Part shown: positions 15,303-21,173 of the stretch, one piece after another
How positions within the stretch are numbered: the first letter of the stretch is position 1
Layout of the letters: every line of letters starts with the position of its first letter
DNA from: Armatimonadetes bacterium UBA5352
GTDB taxonomy: Bacteria > Armatimonadota > Zipacnadia > Zipacnadales > UBA5352
Length of the DNA: 21,173 bases
Reading direction: 5' to 3'
Assembly: GCA_002411015.1 (NCBI GenBank)
Contig: DHPY01000122.1
Coordinates: 1,329 to 22,501, forward strand
Notes under the pieces: model-generated
What the model saw: only the letters and a program-made list of their open reading frames with translations
Database searches by the model: none
Told to the model about the DNA's origin: nothing
Made by a program: the position numbers and the translations under genes

Positions 15303-15761
15303 CTACCCCCGCCCCCTCAGGCCCCCCGTGAACCTCAGATCAACCCGCGAGGCCGCCAGCGGGACAGCCACGAACGCGTCGCGATCGTACCTCTCCACCA
15401 CCAGGAGCGCCACGGCGCCGTCGTCGGCCTCGTACCACGCGCAGCGGCCCCGCCCGAATTTCACCGGCTTGTCCTGCGCGCTGCGCTCCGTGAGCAACTC
15501 GCTGTCCCAGCGCAGCTCAAATGCCTTCGCGTCAAGCTCAACGCGCTCGCCCGCGAGCTTCCCCGGATCGAGCGGCCGCGCCTCCAGCAGCGCCTCCTCA
15601 AGCTGCAGGAGCATCCGCTGCTCGCCGCCGAGCTGCGGCGATGCGGTGATGCGGCGGAAACTCAGGCGGTCCGCCCGGCCGACCAGCAGCTCAACGACGC
15701 GGAAGTCGCCGCCATCGAGCAGTATCTGATCGCCCACCTTCAGCCATGGCTGCCCGGCCAT
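15303..15761 (-). CDS. DUF4178-like hypothetical protein
   Basis: A 152-residue beta-rich soluble protein. The opening WLKVGDQILLDGGDFRVVELLVG looks like the 'vGd.v..dg..y.V.g' start of DUF4178 repeats. RAFELRW-type and CAWYEADDGAVALLVVERYD segments suggest further strands. It has no membrane helix and no recognised catalytic motif. DUF4178 proteins often sit beside SPFH and PspA-like genes, which is the context here, but the family call is weak and from memory. The start ATG 15761 is preceded by GAGGAG, which overlaps the stop of the upstream acidic-protein gene, so the pair is likely translationally linked. Confidence 0.6.
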   Translation of the reverse strand: MAGQPWLKVGDQILLDGGDFRVVELLVGRADRLSFRRITASPQLGGEQRMLLQLEEALLEARPLDPGKLAGERVELDAKAFELRWDSELLTERSAQDKPVKFGRGRCAWYEADDGAVALLVVERYDRDAFVAVPLAASRVDLRFTGGLRGRG

Positions 15762-15775
15762 TGCACGCGCACTCC

Positions 15776-16291
15776 TCAGGGCACGAGATCCGTGGCTACG
15801 TTCTCACGGTCCTCGATCATCTCATTGAGTTCGTCGATGTCATCCTCGAGGTCAGCGAGAGCATCCTCGAGCTCATCGTCGGCCGCATCGGCCAGCGTCT
15901 CAACGTCCTCACCGATGTCGGCGATGAAGCTGCGCAGAGAGAGGTCATACTGGTAGAAGCGGTTCAGGTCATCGGCGTCTATCTTCACGAGGTCGAAGAA
16001 GCCGGAGTAGCCGTAATCGGCGTAGCGGAGGTTGTCCGCCGCACGACCGAGGCGTCCCGCGATCTCCTCAAGATCGTCAAGATAGTCCAGTTCACCGGCC
16101 TTCGACCACTCCGTTGCGATCCTCTCGATACGCTCGATGATCTCCCCGATGTCTTCCGCAAGGAACTCCCGCAGCAGCTTGTCTGCATCCCTGCGCTGCT
16201 CCCGTTCCAGGTAGCCCGAGAAGCCGGGGATTGCCTCCATCAGCCTCTGCAGCGGATTGGGGTCCATACGGTGATCGCCGGTCAGGTCCAT
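15776..16291 (-). CDS. Acidic helical hypothetical protein, first gene of the SPFH cluster
   Basis: A 171-residue protein I do not recognise by name. It begins MDLTGDHRMDPNPLQRLMEA, then IPGFSGYLEREQRRDADKLL, an amphipathic 'IPGF.GY..RE.RR.AD' segment I associate loosely with uncharacterised proteins. The rest is predicted helical and very rich in Asp and Glu, ending in a heptad-like acidic tail (about residues 135-165, with ALADLEDDIDELNEMI). It has no membrane helix, cysteine or catalytic motif. I chose ATG 16291 because GGAGGT stands 7 bases ahead. The frame is open to 16582, but that part crosses the divergent promoter region. A second ATG at 16267 is possible. By context it works with the DUF4178-like and SPFH proteins downstream; its function is unknown. 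Confidence 0.7.
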   Translation of the reverse strand: MDLTGDHRMDPNPLQRLMEAIPGFSGYLEREQRRDADKLLREFLAEDIGEIIERIERIATEWSKAGELDYLDDLEEIAGRLGRAADNLRYADYGYSGFFDLVKIDADDLNRFYQYDLSLRSFIADIGEDVETLADAADDELEDALADLEDDIDELNEMIEDRENVATDLVP

Positions 16292-16426
16292 CTCTGCCAC
16301 CTCCACGCAGGTGTGAGGGCCAAATCCTGTAGACACATTCCACATCCTGTCGCCATCCACCTGCTCGCTCGGGACGGGCTGCACAACAACGCCTCTGCCG
16401 GCGAGGAGGTGCAAGGCCAGCGCGCA
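16292..16426. other. Divergent intergenic region, left part
   Basis: Upstream of the minus-strand SPFH cluster. It holds the GGAGGT ribosome binding site of the acidic-protein gene next to 16291. I could not identify a convincing minus-strand promoter; a TACAGG-type -10 near 16325-16335 lacks a good -35. Confidence 0.35.
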
Positions 16427-16443
16427 GCGAACGCACCGTTCGC
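16427..16443. promoter_or_regulatory. Perfect 7-3-7 palindrome, candidate operator of the recA operon
   Basis: GCGAACG, CAC, CGTTCGC. It ends 6 bases before the -35 box of the cinA promoter. The half sites GAAC/GTTC resemble Gram-positive LexA boxes (CGAAC-N4-GTTCG), but the gap here is 5 bases. A regulator-binding site is likely by symmetry and position; LexA is only a candidate. Confidence 0.5.
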
Positions 16444-16449
16444 GCACGT

Positions 16450-16479
16450 TTGACAGCCCCGGCCATCGCCGGATATACT
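16450..16479 (+). promoter_or_regulatory. Promoter of the cinA-thpR-recA-recX operon
   Basis: TTGACA (16450-16455), an 18-base spacer, TATACT (16474-16479). This is the closest match to the sigma-70 consensus in the window. Transcription should begin near 16486, leaving a leader of about 100 bases before cinA. Confidence 0.75.
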
Positions 16480-16585
16480 TCCTGTACCATCCCGGAGGAG
16501 CGCTTGCACGGACGTCACCGAGCGACCGGGAGTCAACATAGATGCGGGCGACGATACGCCGCCCCTGAGATTGGAACAACAACCT

Positions 16586-17845
16586 TTGAAAGCTGAGCTC
16601 ATCTCCGTCGGGACGGAGCTGTTGCTCGGGGAGATAGTAGACACCAATGCCGCGTACATGTCACAGCGGTTGGCCGAAATCGGGGTGGATGTGCATTTCC
16701 GGCACACGGTTGGGGATAACCTCGACCGGATAGTCTCTGTCCTTGAGCTTGCTCTCTCCCGAAGCGATGCCGTCCTCATAAGCGGCGGCCTGGGACCAAC
16801 GCAGGATGACCTGACCCGCGAGAGCATCGCGCAGGCCACCGGACGCCCACTGGTCTCAGACCCCGACGCCGTCACTCACCTGCGGGAGTACTTCGCCCGG
16901 CGCGGCTTCATGCCTACCCAGAATAACCTCAAGCAGGCCACCGTCCCGGAGGGCGGGCGGCTGCTTGATAACACCTGCGGCACCGCCCCCGGCCTCTTCG
17001 TGGAGCACGAGGGCAAGCTGATCTTCGCCATCCCCGGGCCGCCCTCGGAGATGCGCGAGATGATGCACCTGCAGGTCCTGCCGATCACCGCCGAGCGCCT
17101 CGGGACGGACCTGCGGCCCGTCTTCACCCGCGTCCTGCGCTTCAGCGACATCGGCGAATCCACGCTGACGGCTGAGATCGCGGAGATCATCGACAACCAG
17201 ACGGACCCCACCGTCGCGCCCTACGCCAAGCCCGGTGAGGTCACCCTGCGCATCGCGACCAAGGCTGAGAGCGAGGCCAAGGCCGCGCAGCGCCTCAATG
17301 AGATCGAGCGCGCCCTGCGCGAGCAGGTCGGCAGCTTCATCTACGGGGTGGATGACGAGACGATGGAGGTCGCAGCGGGAAAGGCGCTGCGTGAAAAGCA
17401 CGCGACCGTCGCGGTGGCCGAGAGCTGCACCGGGGGCCTCGTCGCCAGCCGCATCACCGACGTCTCCGGCTCCTCCGAGTACATGCTCGGCGGCGTCGTC
17501 GCCTACGCCAACGAGATCAAGCAGCGCCTGCTCGGTGTCCCCCCCGAGGTGCTCGCCGAGCATGGCGCGGTGAGCGAAGAGACGGCTCGGGCGATGGCCG
17601 CGGGCGTGCGGAAGCTCCTCGGCGCCGACTACGGCGTCGCCACCACCGGGATCGCCGGCCCGACCGGGGGCACCGCTGAGAAGCCCGTGGGGCTTGTGTA
17701 CATAGCCGTCGCCGACGCCGGCGGAGTCGTCGTGACTGAGCTGAACTGGCCTGGCACTCGCGAGCAGTTCAAGCAGCGGGTCTCGCAGACCGCACTGAAC
17801 ATGCTGCGCAAGCGCGTGCTGGGGATTGAGGTGCAGCGGCGGTGA
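16586..17845 (+). CDS. cinA: CinA: nucleotide-pyrophosphatase/MoaB-like domain plus nicotinamide-nucleotide amidase
   Basis: A 419-residue two-domain protein of NAD by-product repair. The N-terminal MoaB/MogA-like domain (about 1-170) opens MKAELISVGTELLLGEIVDT and has GGLGPTQDD (67-75) and FAIPGPPSEM. The C-terminal PncC domain (about 265-419) deamidates nicotinamide mononucleotide and shows VAVAESCTGGLVASRIT, GGVVAYANEIK, AVSEETARAMA and GVATTGIAGPTGG. TTG 16586 puts the start where the family begins; TTG 16571 would add five residues. Neither has a strong ribosome binding site, and a good GGAGGAG lies further up at 16494-16500. It opens the cinA-thpR-recA order known from Deinococcus. Confidence 0.94.
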   Translation: MKAELISVGTELLLGEIVDTNAAYMSQRLAEIGVDVHFRHTVGDNLDRIVSVLELALSRSDAVLISGGLGPTQDDLTRESIAQATGRPLVSDPDAVTHLREYFARRGFMPTQNNLKQATVPEGGRLLDNTCGTAPGLFVEHEGKLIFAIPGPPSEMREMMHLQVLPITAERLGTDLRPVFTRVLRFSDIGESTLTAEIAEIIDNQTDPTVAPYAKPGEVTLRIATKAESEAKAAQRLNEIERALREQVGSFIYGVDDETMEVAAGKALREKHATVAVAESCTGGLVASRITDVSGSSEYMLGGVVAYANEIKQRLLGVPPEVLAEHGAVSEETARAMAAGVRKLLGADYGVATTGIAGPTGGTAEKPVGLVYIAVADAGGVVVTELNWPGTREQFKQRVSQTALNMLRKRVLGIEVQRR

Positions 17846-18465
17846 GCGGGCAGCGGCCGCTGCGGCTCTTCTTCGGCGTGCCGCTGTTTGATGAGTCCGT
17901 GCTGGACCTGGCGTGCGCCGTGCAGGATCAGTTGCGCGAGGCCGCCAGGCACGGTCCGCGAGTGAGATGGGTCGAGCGGCCCAACCTGCACCTGACGCTG
18001 AAGTTCATCGGCGACACCCCCGCCGAGCGGCTGCGCGAGGTCATCGCGATCGGAGAGCAGGCCGCTGCGGAGATCCCGCCGGTCACCGTTGAACTCCGCG
18101 GCGCGGGCTGTTTCCCGCCGCGGGGCGCTCCGCGCACGCTCTGGCTGGGGCTGCGCGAGGAGTGCCCGGAGCTGGCGCGCCTCGCGGAGACGCTCGATCG
18201 GCGGCTGGCCGAGGCCGGCATCGCCGAGCCGGAGCGGAGGCCCTTCACCGCGCACCTCACCATCGGCCGTGTGAAAGACACCGGTGGCGGACGCGAGCTT
18301 CGCGAGGCAACCGAGCGGCTCTGCGAGGAGCCAATCGGCACCATGGCGATCGACCGTTTCGTGCTCTACTCAAGCGAGCTGACGCCGCGCGGCCCGGTCT
18401 ACACGAAGCGCGGCGAGTTCCACCTGGGAGCGTGCCCGCCCGGGGCTCGCCCCGTCTGCCGATGA
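17842..18465 (+). CDS. thpR: RNA 2',3'-cyclic phosphodiesterase (2H family, LigT/ThpR)
   Basis: A 207-residue 2H phosphoesterase that opens 2',3'-cyclic phosphates on RNA ends; in vitro relatives also act as 2'-5' RNA ligases. The fold's N-terminal strand is RLFFGVPLFDESV (8-20). Both catalytic HxT motifs are present: LHLTLKFIG (49-57, H50) and AHLTIGRVK (137-145, H138). The characteristic GRGxF-type strand is seen as GCFPPRGAPRTLWLG, and FVLYSSELTPRGPVYTKRGE closes the domain. It starts with GTG 17842, overlapping the cinA stop by 4 bases (GTGA), which implies coupling. The C-terminal ACPPGARPVCR tail is short and atypical but harmless. Confidence 0.92.
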   Translation: MSGQRPLRLFFGVPLFDESVLDLACAVQDQLREAARHGPRVRWVERPNLHLTLKFIGDTPAERLREVIAIGEQAAAEIPPVTVELRGAGCFPPRGAPRTLWLGLREECPELARLAETLDRRLAEAGIAEPERRPFTAHLTIGRVKDTGGGRELREATERLCEEPIGTMAIDRFVLYSSELTPRGPVYTKRGEFHLGACPPGARPVCR

Positions 18466-18516
18466 TGCTCGGACACACCGGGACATATCACTGCACACGA
18501 AGGGGCAGGGGGAAAC

Positions 18517-19566
18517 ATGGCAGAGGACCGCAAGAAGAACCTCGACCGCGCGATCTCGCTGGTCGAGAAGCAGTTCGGTGAGGGCTCAGTCATGCGACTG
18601 GGCTCGGATAAGTCGCATCTGGACGTCTCCGCTATCCCCACAGGCGCGCTGACCCTCGATATCGCGCTCGGGGTCGGCGGACTTCCGCGCGGGCGCGTCA
18701 TCGAGATCTACGGCCAGGAGGGCTCGGGCAAGACCACCCTCGCCATGCACGTGCTCGCCGAGGCGCAGAGGGCCGGCGGGAACGCGGCGATCATCGACGC
18801 CGAGCATGCCTTCGATCCCGCATACGCTCGCTCGCTCGGGCTGAACCTCGATGACCTGCTCATCGCGCAGCCTGACACCGCCGAGGAGGCGCTGGAGATC
18901 TGCGACACGCTCATCAGCTCCGGCGCGATCGACGCGGTCGCCGTGGACTCCGTGGCGGCGCTTGTCCCGCGCGCGGAGCTTGAGGGCTCCGTCGGCGACG
19001 CCCACGTCGGCCTGCAGGCCCGGCTCATGAGCCAGGCGCTGCGCATGCTCTCGGGCCACGCGTCAGACTCGGGCACGGTGCTCATCTTCATCAACCAGAT
19101 CCGCGAGAAGATCGGCGTGATGTTCGGCAACCCGGAGACGACGCCCGGTGGCCGCGCGCTCAAGTTCTGGTCTTCGGTGCGCCTCGAGGTGCGTCGTCGC
19201 GACAATCTCAAGGACGGAACCGAGATCATCGGCAACAGAACGAGCGTCCGGGTCGTCAAGAACAAAGTCGCGCCGCCCTTCAAGACGGCCGAGTTCGACG
19301 TGATCTTCGGCAAGGGCATCTCCCGCGCCGGCTGCGTGCTCGATCAGGGCGTGGAGCTGGAGATCGTCGAGAAGGCGGGCGCGTGGTTCAGCTACGGCGA
19401 GGAGCGCCTCGGGCAGGGACGCGAGAACGCGTCCGAGTACCTGCGCGCGAACCCCGAGCTGATGCTGGAGATCGAGAACAAGATCCGCGAGCGTGTAGGG
19501 CTGCCGCTGCTTGATGCACCGGTCGTGGAGGCAGAGCCGGTCGCCGACGATGACGCTGACGGATGA
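18517..19566 (+). CDS. recA: Recombinase A
   Basis: A 349-residue DNA-dependent ATPase that forms filaments on single-stranded DNA for strand exchange and triggers LexA-type self-cleavage. The N-terminal helix is NLDRAISLVEKQFGEGSVMR. Walker A reads GQEGSGKT (66-73, K72); most bacteria have GPESSGKT. The core has IIDAEHAFDP, VDSVAALVPRAELEG, loop L1 SVGDAHVGLQARLMSQALR, FINQIREKIGVMFGNPETTP (with loop L2) and FWSSVRLEVRR. It ends in an acidic tail, EAEPVADDDADG. The ATG has a purine-rich AGGGGGA close upstream. Only 51 bases separate it from thpR, and no separate promoter is evident there, so it should depend on the promoter at 16450. Confidence 0.98.
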   Translation: MAEDRKKNLDRAISLVEKQFGEGSVMRLGSDKSHLDVSAIPTGALTLDIALGVGGLPRGRVIEIYGQEGSGKTTLAMHVLAEAQRAGGNAAIIDAEHAFDPAYARSLGLNLDDLLIAQPDTAEEALEICDTLISSGAIDAVAVDSVAALVPRAELEGSVGDAHVGLQARLMSQALRMLSGHASDSGTVLIFINQIREKIGVMFGNPETTPGGRALKFWSSVRLEVRRRDNLKDGTEIIGNRTSVRVVKNKVAPPFKTAEFDVIFGKGISRAGCVLDQGVELEIVEKAGAWFSYGEERLGQGRENASEYLRANPELMLEIENKIRERVGLPLLDAPVVEAEPVADDDADG

Positions 19567-19632
19567 TCGGCGCCCTGCATAGCCGACAGGGAGGCGCGAG
19601 CGAGAACGTAAGGCGGATCGAGGAGGGCCGGG

Positions 19633-20130
19633 ATGGGCGATAGGCAGGCGCGCCATCCGGAGTACCCGGAGGCGAAGACGGCGGCCATTCGGCTGCTGGC
19701 ACACCAGGCGCGCACGCGAGGCTATCTCGAGCAGCGACTGCGGGGGAAGGGGCTGGCGGCGGCCGCGGTAGAGCAGGCCGTCGGCGACCTTGCGAGGGCG
19801 GGCTACATTGATGATGAACAGTATGCCCGCCGGCGCATAGATGCGCTCCTTGGACAATCGAAGCAGGGGCCCCAGGCCCTGACGTACAGGCTGGTCCAGG
19901 ACGGGGTGGATCAGGATCTCGCCGAGCGCATCGTCACCGAGGCGCTGGAGGGCGAGGATCTGTCCGAATGGGCAGCGCAGGCTGCGCGCTCGCGCGCAGC
20001 GACGATGCGCGGTGTTGAGCCAGGCGCGGCACGCCGAAGACTCTACGGCTACCTCAGGCGCCGCGGCTTCACCGACGCCCACTGCATCAGCGCGGTTGAA
20101 CGCGCCATGGCTGATGCAGACACGGACTGA
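19633..20130 (+). CDS. recX: RecX regulatory protein
   Basis: A 165-residue helical protein that binds the RecA filament groove and modulates its activity. It has three tandem three-helix units. Unit one holds TAAIRLLAHQARTRGYLEQR and LRGKGLAAAAVEQAV; unit two LARAGYIDDEQYARRRIDAL then KQGPQALTYRLVQDGVDQ; unit three contains GAARRRLYGYLRRRGFTDAH. The AGYIDDEQYAR stretch is the most recognisable RecX signature. GAGGAGGG lies 5 bases ahead of the ATG. It follows recA by 66 bases, the usual arrangement for co-expression. No odd feature seen. Confidence 0.93.
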   Translation: MGDRQARHPEYPEAKTAAIRLLAHQARTRGYLEQRLRGKGLAAAAVEQAVGDLARAGYIDDEQYARRRIDALLGQSKQGPQALTYRLVQDGVDQDLAERIVTEALEGEDLSEWAAQAARSRAATMRGVEPGAARRRLYGYLRRRGFTDAHCISAVERAMADADTD

Positions 20131-20187
20131 CCCGCATGCCGGGACCCGAATGGTGCCGTACCACCGCAACGGAGGTGTGAATCCGAT

Positions 20188-21173
20188 ATGTATACATGGC
20201 TGATACCAGTGGCCGTGGCAGCAATTGCAGCAGTGGTCGCATACGCCGTCTACCGATCAAAGATCACCGCCGCTCAGACACTCATCGACCAGGAGCGGGC
20301 GGGGAACGAGCAGCTCAAGGGCGAGCTGCATGAGCAGGCCGAGGTGGAGCGTCGCGAGCTGAAGCTCGCCGCACGCGAGGAGGCGCACAAGCTTCGGGAG
20401 CAGGTTGAGAACGAGATGCGAGTGCAGCGCGAGGAGCTTGATAAGACCAAGCGCCGCCTCGAGGAGCGCGAGGACCGCCTCGAGCGTCTCACGACCGAAC
20501 TCGACAACCGCGCGAAGAACCAGCGCAACCGCGAGAAGGAGATAGAGCAGCAGCGCGAACGCATAGGCGAACTGGTCGTCGAGCAGGAGCGGGAGCTCCA
20601 GCGCGTATCAGGCCTGACGCGCCAGGAGGCCCGTGACACGCTCCTCACGCAGGTCGAGGAGGACATCACCCAGGACGCGAACCAGCTCATCCGCCAGACC
20701 ATAGCGAAGGCGGAGGAGGAAGCCAACCGCAAGGCCAACGAGATCATCGCGCTTGCCATCCAGCGCTGCGCGGTAGACCACACCGCGGAGAGCACCGTCT
20801 CCGTGGTCCCGCTGCCGAGCGACGACATGAAGGGCCGCATCATCGGCCGCGAGGGCCGCAACATCCGCGCCTTCGAGCAGGCCACCGGCATTGACCTCAT
20901 CGTGGACGACACGCCCGAGGCCGTCGTGCTCTCCGGCTTCGACCCCGTGCGCCGCGAGATCGCCCGCATGGCCCTCGAGCAGCTCATCTCCGACGGCCGC
21001 ATCCACCCCGGGCGCATCGAGGAGTGCGTGGAGCGCTGCCGCGAGGAGATCGAGGAGAAGATGAAAGCCGCCGGTGAGCAGGCGACCTTCGAGACCGGCG
21101 TCTCCGGCCTGCACCCTGAGCTTGTGCGCCTGCTCGGCAAGCTGCACTTCCGCACCAGCTACGGCCAGAACGT
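20188..21173 (+). CDS. rny: Ribonuclease Y, N-terminal 328 residues (cut by window edge)
   Basis: A membrane-anchored endoribonuclease that starts mRNA decay. The frame opens at ATG 20188, with GGAGGTG 10 bases ahead, and runs off the window without a stop. An N-terminal membrane helix, WLIPVAVAAIAAVVAYAVY (4-22), is followed by a long charged coiled coil (about 25-190) rich in Glu, Arg and Gln. The KH domain begins near residue 205 with MKGRIIGREGRNIRAFEQAT, then GIDLIVDDTPEAVVLSGFDP and REIARMALEQLI. The last residues, LHFRTSYGQNV, lead into the HD nuclease domain, which lies outside the window. It is 57 bases downstream of recX. A recA-rny neighbourhood is, from memory, also seen in Deinococcus-Thermus. 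Confidence 0.95.
   Translation, partial: MYTWLIPVAVAAIAAVVAYAVYRSKITAAQTLIDQERAGNEQLKGELHEQAEVERRELKLAAREEAHKLREQVENEMRVQREELDKTKRRLEEREDRLERLTTELDNRAKNQRNREKEIEQQRERIGELVVEQERELQRVSGLTRQEARDTLLTQVEEDITQDANQLIRQTIAKAEEEANRKANEIIALAIQRCAVDHTAESTVSVVPLPSDDMKGRIIGREGRNIRAFEQATGIDLIVDDTPEAVVLSGFDPVRREIARMALEQLISDGRIHPGRIEECVERCREEIEEKMKAAGEQATFETGVSGLHPELVRLLGKLHFRTSYGQN

Noticed and set aside
16292..16582. An extended start for the acidic helical protein
   Set aside because: The extra 97 residues cross the cinA promoter and palindrome, with composition unlike the acidic body. GGAGGT places the start at 16291.
20274..21155. A 293-codon minus-strand frame rich in serine and arginine
   Set aside because: It is the antisense of the RNase Y coiled coil (GAG/CGC codons read backwards). 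RNase Y itself is supported by its start, membrane helix and KH domain.

Overview
This is a GC-rich (about 65-70% by eye) bacterial chromosomal segment. It is mostly conserved housekeeping genes, with a surface-polysaccharide cluster at the left and an accessory cluster in the middle. The lineage cannot be fixed from the sequence alone. A T-box riboswitch ahead of pheST, RNase Y, a cinA-thpR-recA-recX-rny order (cinA-ligT-recA is known from Deinococcus), and -10 boxes such as TAAGGT/TAAGAT point to a deep-branching Terrabacteria-type lineage. Armatimonadota- or Chloroflexota-like is my guess, an inference from gene order and not a phylogeny.

Layout. (1) 1-5123, minus strand: uvrA is followed by a GT2 glycosyltransferase, a GT4 glycosyltransferase and the start of a third one that runs off the left edge. 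The glycosyltransferase genes overlap by 4 bases. (2) 5124-5450: divergent intergenic region with a good promoter for each side. (3) 5451-11268, plus strand: infC (ATA start), rpmI, rplT, a TrmH/SpoU RNA methyltransferase gene, a Phe-specific T-box riboswitch, pheS and pheT. This joins the enterobacterial order infC-rpmI-rplT-pheST to the Bacillus-type order trmH-pheS-pheT. (4) 11322-16291, minus strand: an acidic helical protein, a DUF4178-like protein, an SPFH/zinc-ribbon protein, a flavodoxin-fold reductase-like protein, an apparent GspF/GspE domain fusion and a polyprenyl-phosphate sugar phosphotransferase. (5) 16292-16585: divergent control region with a strong sigma-70-type promoter and a perfect 7-3-7 palindrome just upstream of it. 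(6) 16586-21173, plus strand: cinA, thpR, recA, recX and rny (cut by the right edge).

How the genes work together. Segment 3 is a translation operon: IF3, L35, L20, an rRNA/tRNA methyltransferase and PheRS, with an internal switch that should read uncharged tRNA-Phe and control pheST separately from the ribosomal genes. Segment 6 is a recombination/nucleotide-repair and RNA-turnover operon. The left glycosyltransferases and the sugar phosphotransferase at 11322-12725 would serve extracellular polysaccharide assembly.

The points most worth a second look are the T-box with specifier UUC and an altered T-box core; the non-canonical ATA start of infC; a PheT lacking the usual OB-fold tRNA-binding domain; a 239-residue protein that looks like part of GspF joined to a GspE-like domain without a Walker motif; the SPFH/zinc-ribbon three-gene set; and the palindrome in front of the recA operon promoter. 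I did not find a clear new defence system, CRISPR array, insertion sequence or tRNA gene.
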